64,000 nt of DNA from contig JAFZHD010000040.1 of NCBI GenBank assembly GCA_017555085.1, positions 62,001-126,000 on the forward strand. The letters are read 5' to 3'. A program made the translations under genes and the position numbers. Of this stretch, positions 1-8,634 are shown piece after piece (position 1 is the stretch's first letter; the number at the start of each line of letters is the position of its first letter). The stretch is from Muribaculaceae bacterium. GTDB lineage: Bacteria > Bacteroidota > Bacteroidia > Bacteroidales > Muribaculaceae. Under the pieces are notes generated by a model. That model was not told the DNA's origin. It made no database searches and saw only the letters and a list, made by a program, of their open reading frames with translations.

Positions 1-1185
1 TTACCATTGGGTTATGATGCCGATAGATTGTGCATGGTGTCATTTAGAACCTATCCCGACCATGACCCATTGTATCAAGAAGAATATGACACAGATAATG
101 CTAAGGCTGAAAGTATGGAGTTAATAATGCAAAAAGTGAGAAATTATAGGGGCGTTGAAAATGCAACTTATGTATTTACTCCATGGCAACATATAGGTTC
201 GACCGGTAATCAAACCTACAATTTCAAAACAGGAGATATAGCCGTGGATTCTGTGTTAAACCAAATAGATGTGTTAAGATTTCATGCTAATACCAATTTT
301 TTTGAAACCTATGGAATGGAAACCATTGAGGGAAGTCCTTCTCCCGAAGAATTGTCAAAATTGGACTTCTCATGGAAAGATGTGGTAATAACAGCCGATG
401 TGGCCCGCCGTTGTTTTGGAGATGAGAAAGATGCCATAGGAAAGAAAATGTATTTTGTGAATTGGAATAAAGACACAATTTGGTGTCCTGTCAGGGCGGT
501 ACTTAAAGATGTGCATTATCAATCATATCGTCCTACTTATTCGCTTGTTTTCCGCCCACAAGAAAAGCCCGATAGTTATGACTATTGCAAAGTGATGGTT
601 AGAGTTGACGATGATGTAGATGTTAATGATTTCATTGATGGTTTTGATGTGTTTATGAACAAGGAGCTATCTGTGGGCAATTATTATGCCGAAAGAGTGG
701 AGTTATTGGTTGATGTAAACAAATCAAATGAAAAGAAATATTCTTCAACAAATTATATGACGCTGCTTCTTACGATATTTTTCTTGATAAACATTTGTCT
801 TGGAGTGGTGGGCACATTTTGGTTTCAGACTCGTAGCCGAGTGGAGGAAATAGGAGTGCTTCGCACATTTGGGGCTACGCGATGGGACATAAGAGCGATG
901 CTCCTAGGCGAAGGATTTGTGCTTTCGTCGTTGGCGGTATTGGCGGGCTGTATGCTATATTTGCAGATAGCATTACACACATCTTTTTTAGGAACATCAT
1001 TAGGAATGTTTTATGATAAAGGTTTAAACCTGATAGATAATTGGATTCTTCATTTTGACCAACACTTCATGTTAATATCAATGTTGTGTTATGCCATAAT
1101 TACCATAACTGTGCTTGTGGGAATATATTTACCCGCGCGAAGCATAAGCAATGTGAACCCAATAGATGCACTCAGAGATGAATAG
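1..1185 (+). CDS. ABC transporter permease, MacB/FtsX type (5' end outside window)
   Basis: The reading frame is open at the left edge, so only the C-terminal part of the protein is seen (about 394 residues). The first two thirds is a soluble, probably periplasmic, MacB-like core domain. It is followed by the FtsX-type membrane part: one hydrophobic segment around in-window residue 250, a conserved cytoplasmic patch (VEEIGVLRTFGAT), and two further segments ending in a typical PARSISNVNPIDALRDE tail. Such permeases work with an ATPase and a periplasmic adaptor in efflux or lipoprotein-type transport; which substrate is not readable. In Bacteroidetes these permeases often sit beside NtrC-type regulators, as here. 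A strong hairpin follows the stop codon. Confidence 0.85.
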   Translation, partial: LPLGYDADRLCMVSFRTYPDHDPLYQEEYDTDNAKAESMELIMQKVRNYRGVENATYVFTPWQHIGSTGNQTYNFKTGDIAVDSVLNQIDVLRFHANTNFFETYGMETIEGSPSPEELSKLDFSWKDVVITADVARRCFGDEKDAIGKKMYFVNWNKDTIWCPVRAVLKDVHYQSYRPTYSLVFRPQEKPDSYDYCKVMVRVDDDVDVNDFIDGFDVFMNKELSVGNYYAERVELLVDVNKSNEKKYSSTNYMTLLLTIFFLINICLGVVGTFWFQTRSRVEEIGVLRTFGATRWDIRAMLLGEGFVLSSLAVLAGCMLYLQIALHTSFLGTSLGMFYDKGLNLIDNWILHFDQHFMLISMLCYAIITITVLVGIYLPARSISNVNPIDALRDE

Positions 1186-1196
1186 TGTATAAATCG

Positions 1197-1233
1197 AGGG
1201 AACTATAATGTGCCAACAAAGTTATAGTTCCCT
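1197..1233 (+). terminator. Rho-independent terminator after ABC permease
   Basis: A perfect 12-bp inverted repeat (AGGGAACTATAA with its complement, 13-nt loop) is followed by a T-rich run. It lies 12 bp after the permease stop and before the response regulator gene. Confidence 0.8.
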
Positions 1234-1274
1234 ATATTTTTATAGAAACTCTCGTTATATTCTGAATAAATGAT

Positions 1275-1282
1275 TACTTTTG
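1275..1282 (+). promoter_or_regulatory. Bacteroidetes -7 element (TACTTTTG) before the response regulator
   Basis: The TAnnTTTG motif ends only 7 bp before the ATG at 1290, so the predicted transcript would begin at or within a few bases of the start codon. No clear -33 TTG is seen at the right spacing, which lowers confidence. Confidence 0.4.
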
Positions 1283-1289
1283 TATTGAT

Positions 1290-2627
1290 ATGATACTTGT
1301 AGTAGATGATGATATGGCTATTCGCACTTCATTGTCGTTAGTGCTAAAGCGTGCCGGATATGAAGTGAAAACTGTGGCTACACCACATGAAGCGATTGAT
1401 GTGGTGAGAGGCCTTGCTCCACAATTGGTATTAATGGATATGAATTATTCATTGTCAACCGATGGCATTGAGGGTTTGACTTTGTTGAAACAAGTAAAGA
1501 TTTTTCAACCGCAAGTACCTATAATATTGATGACTGCCTGGGGAAGTATTAAACTGGCGGTGGAGGGAGTCAAATCAGGAGCTGTAGATTTTGTGACAAA
1601 ACCATGGGATAATCGAGCTTTGTTACAACGCATTGAAACGGCAATCCAATTGTCGGGAAATGAAAATTACGCCAGTGAAAATGATTTTGACCGTTGCGGA
1701 ATAATCGGTAATAGCGAAAGCCTGCTGAATGTTCTTGATACAGTCAAGCGTATTGCAGCAACCGATGCATCAGTGTTGATTACCGGTGAAAGTGGAACGG
1801 GAAAGGAACTGATTGCCGAAGCTATTCATCGCAACAGCCGAAGATGTTCGCGATCGTTTGTGAAAGTTAATCTTGGCGGTATATCTCAGAGCTTGTTTGA
1901 AAGCGAAATGTTTGGTCACAAGAAAGGAGCATTTACCGGAGCTGTAAGTGACCGAGCGGGGCGTTTTGAAATGGCCGATAAAGGCTCAATATTTCTTGAT
2001 GAAATCGGCGACCTGGATAAAACCTGCCAGGTAAAATTGTTGCGAGTGTTGCAAGACCGCACCTACGAGGTGTTGGGCGACAGCCGTCAACGTCAAACTG
2101 ATGTGCGTGTGATATGTGCCACTAATGCCGATTTGAAAACAATGGTTGCCGATGGCTCGTTTCGCGAAGACTTGTTTTATCGCATAAATCTCATAACATT
2201 GCATCTCGCTCCGTTAAGAGAAAGAATCGACGATATTCCGTTGCTCGTTAATCATTTTATAACGAAAATTTGTGCCAATAACAAGTTGAAGCCGATAAAG
2301 GTAGATGACGCCGCGATGAATTATTTAAAAGGCTTGCCTTATTCGGGAAATATTCGCGAATTAAAAAATCTGGTTGAACGCACTGTGCTCGTTTATAGCA
2401 ATAATCTTCGTCTTACGGCCGATGATTTCAGAAGTCAATACAATTCAGGCTCGATAGCGGGCCCTTCGCAGTCTTTATCGGGATTGACTTTAGATGAAAT
2501 GGAACGCCAAGCAATAGTGCAAGCGATAGCACAGTATGAGGGTAATATGTCACAAGTGGCAACGGCTTTAGGTATAAGCCGAGGTGCGTTGTATCGCCGT
2601 ATGGAAAAATATAACATCACATCGTGA
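1290..2627 (+). CDS. Sigma-54-dependent response regulator, NtrC family
   Basis: A 445-residue transcription activator. Residues 1-120 are a receiver domain with the acidic pocket VVDDD, probable phospho-acceptor Asp50, Thr82 and Lys104. Residues about 135-365 are the AAA+ domain: Walker A GESGTGKE (166-173), the sigma-54 contact loop GAFTGA (213-218) and Walker B FLDE. The C-terminus is a Fis-type helix-turn-helix (QVATALGISRGALYRRMEKY). It should drive sigma-54 promoters after phosphorylation. The likely partner kinase is the convergent gene ending 2 bp away. Targets are unknown; the upstream transporter is a reasonable guess. Confidence 0.95.
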   Translation: MILVVDDDMAIRTSLSLVLKRAGYEVKTVATPHEAIDVVRGLAPQLVLMDMNYSLSTDGIEGLTLLKQVKIFQPQVPIILMTAWGSIKLAVEGVKSGAVDFVTKPWDNRALLQRIETAIQLSGNENYASENDFDRCGIIGNSESLLNVLDTVKRIAATDASVLITGESGTGKELIAEAIHRNSRRCSRSFVKVNLGGISQSLFESEMFGHKKGAFTGAVSDRAGRFEMADKGSIFLDEIGDLDKTCQVKLLRVLQDRTYEVLGDSRQRQTDVRVICATNADLKTMVADGSFREDLFYRINLITLHLAPLRERIDDIPLLVNHFITKICANNKLKPIKVDDAAMNYLKGLPYSGNIRELKNLVERTVLVYSNNLRLTADDFRSQYNSGSIAGPSQSLSGLTLDEMERQAIVQAIAQYEGNMSQVATALGISRGALYRRMEKYNITS

Positions 2628-2629
2628 TG

Positions 2630-3928
2630 TCAAAATGAGATTGTAAAGCGAGTAATTTTATCATCAAAAGTGCGTAATGAGAAACGGCATTTGTGTTTCA
2701 TGAGCACTTCTCTGATAAATATAAGCCCCAATCCTTCACCATTAGGTTTTGTTGAAAAGAAAGGCGTGAACAATTTGTTCGCGACTTCGTTGCTAATGCC
2801 TTTCCCATTGTCGGCAATGGTTATAGTCGGGGCCGGATTGGCTACTGTCGTGATTGTTATTTCACCATTGTTCTCAATGCTTTCGGCCGAGTTTTTTATG
2901 ATATTGACCAAAACTTGTTCAATGAGGTGGGCATCAATATCAACAAATAAAGGTGTTTTGCACAAAGAGAGTCGGAGTGAAATATTTCTTTGTGTGCAGA
3001 TGCTTTCCATGAAGGCTTTGCAACGAACAATGCATTCGTTAAGGTCTTCTTGTTGAAGTGTCGGGTCAGGTATTTTTACGACATCGGCAAATCGAGAAAT
3101 AAAACGGTTGAGGCCATAGCATCGTTCAATACATATTTTCATAGCTTCAATCATGTCGGCCGATGTGTCGTCATCGGTTATTGACTCACCGATAGAGCCA
3201 AGAGTTGAGGTAACTCCGGTAACACTATTGTTAACCTCATGGGCAATCATGCGAATAACCTTTTCGTAAGCTTTCTTTTCGGCAATCATAACCTCATCGG
3301 TTAAACTTTCGATGAGAATAAACGGGTGATGAAAGCCTCGGTCAACAAATGATAGTCGTGAGCAACGATAAATCTTGGCATCTCCTATGCGTAGCGTAGC
3401 CGTTGAGCCTTGCTCAATTGAACTGAGTCGCTCGGCAAGTGGTGAGTCAAGTGATAAAATGTTGCGATTTATTAATTCGTTGTCTGTTGTATAGCCAAGG
3501 AATTTTAATGCGGCATTATTGAGAGATGTAATCTCGTTGTCAAAATTAAGAATGACAACACCCATTGGCGATGATTTTATGATAAGGTCAAGAAAGTAGT
3601 TTTGTTCGTGAAGACGCAGTCGCTCAGTTTTTAATTGTTGCATCATGCGATTGAACACATCAACAACTTTGTCGGCATCTTGTTGGCCTACCGGCGACAA
3701 GCGGCTGCTGAAATCTTGTTCGTTGATAAGTTCCATGCCATTGGCTAAAGCATTGAGAGCCTTGATTACTTTGTTGTAAAAGTAAATGATGAAAAAGACA
3801 CACAACACAATAAACCCTTCGGCAATGTATAGTGCAAAATTGTTGATTGACGATGCTATAACCAATAGTGTGATTCCTATTGCAACAAGTAACGCCGATA
3901 ATATGAAAAACAGATAGCGAAGCTTCAT
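2630..3928 (-). CDS. Sensor histidine kinase, NtrY-like (2 TM, HAMP, PAS, HATPase)
   Basis: A 432-residue kinase. Two membrane helices (about 5-28 and 31-52) with almost no periplasmic loop are followed by a HAMP-like linker, a PAS domain (about 110-210), a dimerisation helix with the phospho-acceptor His230 in MIAHEVNNS, and a HATPase domain with an N box (IIKNSAE), DNGKGI and GEGLGL. The short periplasmic loop suggests that it senses a membrane or cytoplasmic signal through PAS. It is the last gene of a minus-strand operon after the HAD phosphatase (19 bp gap), and converges tail to tail on the NtrC-type regulator, its probable partner. Confidence 0.92.
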   Translation of the reverse strand: MKLRYLFFILSALLVAIGITLLVIASSINNFALYIAEGFIVLCVFFIIYFYNKVIKALNALANGMELINEQDFSSRLSPVGQQDADKVVDVFNRMMQQLKTERLRLHEQNYFLDLIIKSSPMGVVILNFDNEITSLNNAALKFLGYTTDNELINRNILSLDSPLAERLSSIEQGSTATLRIGDAKIYRCSRLSFVDRGFHHPFILIESLTDEVMIAEKKAYEKVIRMIAHEVNNSVTGVTSTLGSIGESITDDDTSADMIEAMKICIERCYGLNRFISRFADVVKIPDPTLQQEDLNECIVRCKAFMESICTQRNISLRLSLCKTPLFVDIDAHLIEQVLVNIIKNSAESIENNGEITITTVANPAPTITIADNGKGISNEVANKLFTPFFSTKPNGEGLGLIFIREVLMKHKCRFSLRTFDDKITRFTISF

Positions 3929-3947
3929 CTTGGTGAATTATAACCAA

Positions 3948-4595
3948 TTAAATGAGGTTGAGTAGTTGATTGGGGGTGTCGATAATGTGGCAGGCGTTGT
4001 GTTGGCGCAATTCGTCAACAGGGCGGAAGCCCCAAGTTACGCCCACCGACTCTATGCCGGCATTGGCTGCGGTGTCCATGTCCACACCCGAGTCGCCGAT
4101 ATACAACACTTTGTCTGTTTCTGTCGGGTGCTTGCTCAAAATATCGTTGACAATAGCGGGGTGGGGCTTGGGGGGATATTGGTCTTTTTGCCCCTCAACA
4201 GCCACCCAAGGCAAGCGGGGAAAATAGTGATTGATGATTTCGGTCACAGCCGAGTGATATTTGTTTGATGCCACTGCGAGTGCAATGCCTCGGCTGTTGA
4301 GAGTGTCAAGTACGGCCATTATGCCGTCGTAGGGGCGGGTGTTGACCGTCAGGTGGGCATCGTAGTATAGCGCAAAGTGTTGTCGCAGTTGCTGCACGGT
4401 GTCTTCGTTTTGCTGCTCGGGCGGCAAAACTCGTTCGAGCAAGCGTTTCACACCGTTACCCACAAAGAACGGATAGGCCGACACGGGGTGTGTCGGAAAT
4501 CCCATTTGCTGCAGAGCGTGATTGGCGGCGATTGCGAGGTCGTCGATAGTGTTGAGCAGCGTGCCGTCAAGGTCAAAGATGAGCAACTGTTTCAT
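3948..4595 (-). CDS. HAD-family phosphatase, phosphoglycolate phosphatase-like
   Basis: A 215-residue HAD hydrolase. Motif I is FDLDGTLLNT at the N-terminus (nucleophile Asp8), followed by a helical cap domain, motif II (ASN), motif III lysine (PPKPHP) and motif IV (YIGDSGVDMDTA). The length and cap fit the Gph group, which removes 2-phosphoglycolate or related phosphates, but HAD specificity is hard to call and the gene could act on another small sugar phosphate. It lies 12 bp after the TamA-like gene and 19 bp before the histidine kinase, so it is co-transcribed with both. Confidence 0.85.
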   Translation of the reverse strand: MKQLLIFDLDGTLLNTIDDLAIAANHALQQMGFPTHPVSAYPFFVGNGVKRLLERVLPPEQQNEDTVQQLRQHFALYYDAHLTVNTRPYDGIMAVLDTLNSRGIALAVASNKYHSAVTEIINHYFPRLPWVAVEGQKDQYPPKPHPAIVNDILSKHPTETDKVLYIGDSGVDMDTAANAGIESVGVTWGFRPVDELRQHNACHIIDTPNQLLNLI

Positions 4596-4607
4596 GTCGA
4601 GTCGTGA

Positions 4608-6941
4608 TTAGAATGGATAGCCGACGGCAAAATGGAAAGTGGCATCGCGGCCCCAACGGGGATTGATGAGCGGCCATTTCTCTTGGTTGATGGCAGGGTT
4701 ATAGGCTTTCATGCCGAGGTCAAATCGCAACAGGAAGAATGTGAAGTCGAGTCGCAATCCGGCGCCATAGGCCATGGCTATTTCTTTGTAAAACGAATTG
4801 AATGCAAATTTTCCGTCTGGTTGGTTTTCGTAGTTGTGCATTGTCCACACATTACCGGCATCGACAAATAGTGCCCCTTCAAGTATCCAGAACAGTTTGG
4901 CACGATATTCAACGCTCAAATCAAGGCGAATGTCACCACATTGGTTGATGAAGTTGCTCACCGAGTTGTGTGAGTCGTAGCGGCCGGGGCCGAGGGTGCG
5001 CACATTCCAACCTCTGACACCGTTAGCACCGCCGGCATAGAAACGCTTTTCGAAAGGCAGCATCGAAGAGTTGCCGTAGGGTACTCCCACGCCCATTCCG
5101 GCATGAAAGGCAAGGGTGTTGCGAGCATCAAAGTTGAGGTTGAGGTTGTAGTCAAAGTCGGCTTTGATATATTGGGCATACTGAATGCCGAAGATTTTAT
5201 ATGCGCCTTCATCGCGTTTTGCTCCGAAAAGATTTGAGAAGCCATAGAGCAAGTTGCCTGCCATTTCGGCCGAAGCGCGCAGCGTGTAAACCGACGGCTG
5301 AATTGTCACTCGGCGCAACACCGACGAGGGGAGTCGCTTGTTGGTGGCATAGTAGGTGTAGCCCATTTTCATGATGAAGTGGTCTTCATAACTATATCGC
5401 AACAGCGGGTTGTCGGGTGCTATTTCGTCAATAAAATTGAGGGTGCTTTGAGGCAGATAAACATAGTTGATGTCGAGGAAGTCGTAGGTGCGGCGCACGG
5501 TGTTTTTACGGTTGGCCCATTGATATTTCCAACCGGCACCGGCGATGATGCGTGTATATTCGGGGCGTTCTTGGTAGTTGAATGAAACGGCAAACTGTGT
5601 TGATGCATTCATTCGCTGCTTGAACTCTTTTGACAAGAACGGACTCATAAACTTGGGGAATGTGATGCCCACTTCGCCGGCATACTCGGTGTAACGGTCG
5701 TTGATAAGGCCCTCAAAGTTGCCCGATATGCTCTCGTAGGCCGCGCGAAATTTTGCGGTCAGCAATTCCGAGCCTTTGGCCAAGTTGCGGTGTTGGTAGG
5801 TAAGCCCAACGCCAAAGCCCAAGTCGCCCTCGGAGTTAGTGCCTTCAAGTTCGGCCGTGACGCCTTGCTTGCTGCCGCGCGAAAGCAAAATGTAGGCATC
5901 CATAAAGATGTCGGCACCCACTTCGGCCACAGGTTCGAGGTTGATGTTGATGTAGCGAAGAATACCCAATCGGCCGAGCGACTCATAGGTGCGGTCAACC
6001 TTGCTCGACTCGTAAAGTGAGTTTGGCACGATGTGGCAGCACTCTTCAAGTACGCTTGGTCGCAGATAGCGGTCGGGGCCATAGAGAATGGTCAGCCCCT
6101 TGTAGTGAATGGTGTCGCTATAAGCATAGTAGGTGGTGTCGCGCAGGGCGTTGTAGTCGGTTACATACACCACATTGCGAATGTAGTATTGTCGGTGATT
6201 GCGAATTGTCACCGAGGCATCTTTGGGCGATGCGGCAAGGTGAATATTTAGCGTCAGGTCAATGTCTTTTGAGCCGGCTGCCGTGTCGGCGGTGAAAGTG
6301 ATATGCTCTTTGGTAAAGGCATAAAATCCCTTGTTGCGCATTCGCTCGGTGATGAGTATTCGCTCGGCATCGAGGTCGTTGCGGTCAAACAAGTTGCCCG
6401 GTCGGATAGAGGTCAACGCTGTGTCGGCATAGATGTGTCGGGCTATTGTGGTGTCTTTGACATCATAGGCGATTGATGAAATGCGATGAGGCTCGCCGGC
6501 GTTGATGGTGTAGTTGACATTGATTTTTTTCTTTTTGTCGCGGCGAACGGTGTCAACATCTACTGTCGCGCCGAGATAGCCTTTGTTGATGAGTGCTTGT
6601 TGCAGTTGCACCACCGAAGCATCGGTGAGCTTGGCATCATACAACACTGGCGCTTGTCCCAAGCGTTGCAACCAACGGTTATACCATTTTGTGGTGTCGT
6701 GTCCCGACAAGCTGTAAGTGGCTAATTGCAGTTTGGCAAAGCCGAGAACAGTGTGGTTGGGAGTTTGGCGCAGATAGTTTTTGAGTTCGCTTTCTTTGAG
6801 TTCGGGAGCATCTTTGATGTCAATCTTGACCTTGTCAACGAGCAACTGTCCTTCGGGCACATGTTTCACTGTGCTGCAACTCCATGAAAGGGCTGCAACA
6901 GCGATGATAATCAGCGAACAAAACCAAGGAAGTCGTGCCAT
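4608..6941 (-). CDS. TamA/BamA-family outer-membrane protein (lipoprotein, TamL-like)
   Basis: A 777-residue protein with a hydrophobic signal and a probable lipidated Cys22. The lipobox SWSC is imperfect, so lipidation is likely but not certain. Then come POTRA-like alpha/beta repeats (about residues 30-320) and a 16-strand D15/BamA-type barrel, with the conserved lid motif region FYAGGANGVRGW and a C-terminal aromatic residue (AVGYPF). Bacteroidetes carry lipidated TamA-like proteins that partner with TamB; this one has no tamB beside it. A second paralogue with the same ending lies at 23632-25932. First gene of an operon with the phosphatase and the kinase. Confidence 0.88.
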   Translation of the reverse strand: MARLPWFCSLIIIAVAALSWSCSTVKHVPEGQLLVDKVKIDIKDAPELKESELKNYLRQTPNHTVLGFAKLQLATYSLSGHDTTKWYNRWLQRLGQAPVLYDAKLTDASVVQLQQALINKGYLGATVDVDTVRRDKKKKINVNYTINAGEPHRISSIAYDVKDTTIARHIYADTALTSIRPGNLFDRNDLDAERILITERMRNKGFYAFTKEHITFTADTAAGSKDIDLTLNIHLAASPKDASVTIRNHRQYYIRNVVYVTDYNALRDTTYYAYSDTIHYKGLTILYGPDRYLRPSVLEECCHIVPNSLYESSKVDRTYESLGRLGILRYININLEPVAEVGADIFMDAYILLSRGSKQGVTAELEGTNSEGDLGFGVGLTYQHRNLAKGSELLTAKFRAAYESISGNFEGLINDRYTEYAGEVGITFPKFMSPFLSKEFKQRMNASTQFAVSFNYQERPEYTRIIAGAGWKYQWANRKNTVRRTYDFLDINYVYLPQSTLNFIDEIAPDNPLLRYSYEDHFIMKMGYTYYATNKRLPSSVLRRVTIQPSVYTLRASAEMAGNLLYGFSNLFGAKRDEGAYKIFGIQYAQYIKADFDYNLNLNFDARNTLAFHAGMGVGVPYGNSSMLPFEKRFYAGGANGVRGWNVRTLGPGRYDSHNSVSNFINQCGDIRLDLSVEYRAKLFWILEGALFVDAGNVWTMHNYENQPDGKFAFNSFYKEIAMAYGAGLRLDFTFFLLRFDLGMKAYNPAINQEKWPLINPRWGRDATFHFAVGYPF

Positions 6942-6958
6942 AAGTCAAAATATGAGTA

Positions 6959-6988
6959 CAAAGTTAGTGAATTGATTGCACATCACAA
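6959..6988 (-). promoter_or_regulatory. Promoter for the TamA-like operon
   Basis: On the minus strand, TTG (6988-6986), 19 bp spacer, then TAACTTTG (6966-6959). The -7 box ends 17 bp before the ATG at 6941. It overlaps a divergent promoter for the glycosyltransferase. Confidence 0.7.
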
Positions 6989-7005
6989 GATATTTAGTAA
7001 ATTTG
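6976..7005 (+). promoter_or_regulatory. Promoter for the glycosyltransferase gene
   Basis: TTG (6976-6978), 19 bp spacer, TAAATTTG (6998-7005). The start codon is 17 bp downstream. The two divergent promoters interleave their -33 elements, so one bound protein would affect both. Confidence 0.7.
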
Positions 7006-7021
7006 TGGTAAAAATTAGGCA

Positions 7022-8167
7022 ATGTTAATGGAACAGAAACGCAAAATAATCAAGGCATCGACAGTTCCCGTGTCGCTCAATGTTTTTTGTCGCGACCAAC
7101 TGCGCGAATTGTCACAGCATTATGAGGTTGTGGCAGTGTCGTCGCCGGGTGAAGAACTTGACGAGGTGGCGCGCCGTGAGGGTGTGAAAACTGTGGCTGT
7201 TCCCATGCAGCGACACATTGCGCCAATGAACGATTTGGTGTCGTTGATGCGACTGATTGACTGTTTTCGTCGCGAGAAACCGTGGATGGTGCATAGCATG
7301 ACTCCCAAGGCTGGACTGCTGTGCATGATGGCGGCATGGGTGGCCCGCGTGCCTCGCCGTGTTCACACATTTACCGGACTTGTGTGGCCCACACAGCACG
7401 GCGTAAAACGCCTGTTGCTCAAAACTATGGACCGACTGCTGTGTGCTTGCGCAACACACATTATTCCCGAAGGGCAAGGTGTGAAACGCGACCTTGAATA
7501 CGGCCGCATCACATCAAAACCGATGCGCGTTCTTGCCAATGGCAATGTGCGTGGCATCGACCTTGAGCACTACGCGCTCACGCCCCAAGTGAAGGCCGAG
7601 GCCGAGCGCTTGCGATGTGCCGACAAACTTACATTTGTATTTGTCGGCCGACTTGTGGCCGATAAGGGTATAAACGAACTTGTCGAGGCGTTTGATATTG
7701 TTAGCCGCAACCGCAATGATGTGCGACTTGTGCTTGTTGGCGGGCAAGAGCCAACACTAGACCCTTTGACCGACAAGACATTGGCAATGATTGAGGCAAA
7801 CGACAATATCAAGGCTGTGGGACAGCAGGGCGATGTTCGCCCGTGGCTTGCGGCAGCCGATGTGTTTGTGTTTCCGAGTTATCGCGAGGGATTTCCCAAT
7901 GTTGTTATTGAAGCGGGAGCAATGGGCTTGCCAGCAATAGTGACCGACATCAACGGCTCAAACGAGATAGTGGTCGTGGACCAAAATGGACTGATTGTGC
8001 CGCCGCGACAAGTAGAGCCGCTTGCGCAAGCCATGACTGCGCTTGCCGACAACGGCGAGATGCGCCAAGCAATGGCATCACGTGCCCGAAAGATGGTGGC
8101 CGACAGGTATGATTGCAACCTCGTCCGCCATGCATTATATGAATTTTATGCCGCAATAGGCGATTGA
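7022..8167 (+). CDS. Glycosyltransferase family 4
   Basis: A 381-residue GT-B fold enzyme. The N-terminal half resembles the acceptor domain of PglA/WbpT-like transferases (HSMTPKAGLL around residue 98). The C-terminal half has the nucleotide-sugar motif EGFPNVVIEAGAMGLP with the two conserved glutamates. It probably adds a sugar to a lipid-linked glycan at the inner membrane; donor and acceptor are not readable. No membrane helix is obvious apart from a short hydrophobic patch. ATG at 7022 or 7028 are both possible; the first is used. It stands alone between a divergent gene and ruvX. Confidence 0.88.
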   Translation: MLMEQKRKIIKASTVPVSLNVFCRDQLRELSQHYEVVAVSSPGEELDEVARREGVKTVAVPMQRHIAPMNDLVSLMRLIDCFRREKPWMVHSMTPKAGLLCMMAAWVARVPRRVHTFTGLVWPTQHGVKRLLLKTMDRLLCACATHIIPEGQGVKRDLEYGRITSKPMRVLANGNVRGIDLEHYALTPQVKAEAERLRCADKLTFVFVGRLVADKGINELVEAFDIVSRNRNDVRLVLVGGQEPTLDPLTDKTLAMIEANDNIKAVGQQGDVRPWLAAADVFVFPSYREGFPNVVIEAGAMGLPAIVTDINGSNEIVVVDQNGLIVPPRQVEPLAQAMTALADNGEMRQAMASRARKMVADRYDCNLVRHALYEFYAAIGD

Positions 8168-8179
8168 TGTTGGCGCCGA

Positions 8180-8210
8180 TTGCCTGAATGAATTAAATTT
8201 GCTAACTTTG
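8180..8210 (+). promoter_or_regulatory. Promoter for ruvX, implying a leaderless mRNA
   Basis: TTG (8180-8182), 20 bp spacer, TAACTTTG (8203-8210). The -7 box ends 4 bp before the GTG start at 8215, so transcription should begin at about the start codon itself. Confidence 0.7.
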
Positions 8211-8214
8211 CATT

Positions 8215-8634
8215 GTGGGACGATTATTATCAATAGACTACGGACGAAAGCGTTGCGGCATAGCCGTGACCGATACTTTACAGATTGTTGCCAACGGGCT
8301 TACAACCGTGGCGACTCACACTCTTGTCGATTTTATCAAACAGTATGTCGCAAGAGAGCAGGTTGACAAAATCATTGTGGGAAAACCCACCACCATGCAA
8401 GGCGAGGAGTCGGAGTCGATGCGCTACATCACACCCGGCATCAACCGTTTGAAAAAAGAATTGCCCGGAGTGACCATCGAGTTTTGGGACGAGCGATTTA
8501 CCTCGGTACTTGCCCATAGGTCAATGATTGACTCGGGCATGAAAAAAATGGCGCGTCGCGACAAAGCCGTTGTCGATGAAATATCGGCCACAATCATTCT
8601 CAACGATTATTTACAAAGCAAATCATATATCTGA
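8215..8634 (+). CDS. ruvX: Putative pre-16S rRNA nuclease / Holliday junction resolvase-like YqgF
   Basis: A 139-residue RNase H-fold protein. It opens with GRLLSIDYGRKRCGIAVTD (catalytic Asp8), has IIVGKP in the middle, the conserved DERFTS, and ends with the D-x-x-SATIIL block. YqgF matures the 5' end of 16S rRNA in E. coli. The GTG start is chosen because the family almost always starts one residue before the GR-DYG motif and no ATG fits; the promoter position suggests a leaderless message. The stop overlaps the deformylase ATG (8634). Confidence 0.93.
   Translation: MGRLLSIDYGRKRCGIAVTDTLQIVANGLTTVATHTLVDFIKQYVAREQVDKIIVGKPTTMQGEESESMRYITPGINRLKKELPGVTIEFWDERFTSVLAHRSMIDSGMKKMARRDKAVVDEISATIILNDYLQSKSYI

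Noticed and set aside
2614..2630. Small hairpin ACATCAC/GTGATGT at the converging ends of the regulator and kinase genes
   Set aside because: Overlaps the regulator stop codon, has a three-base loop and no T run; too weak to call a terminator.
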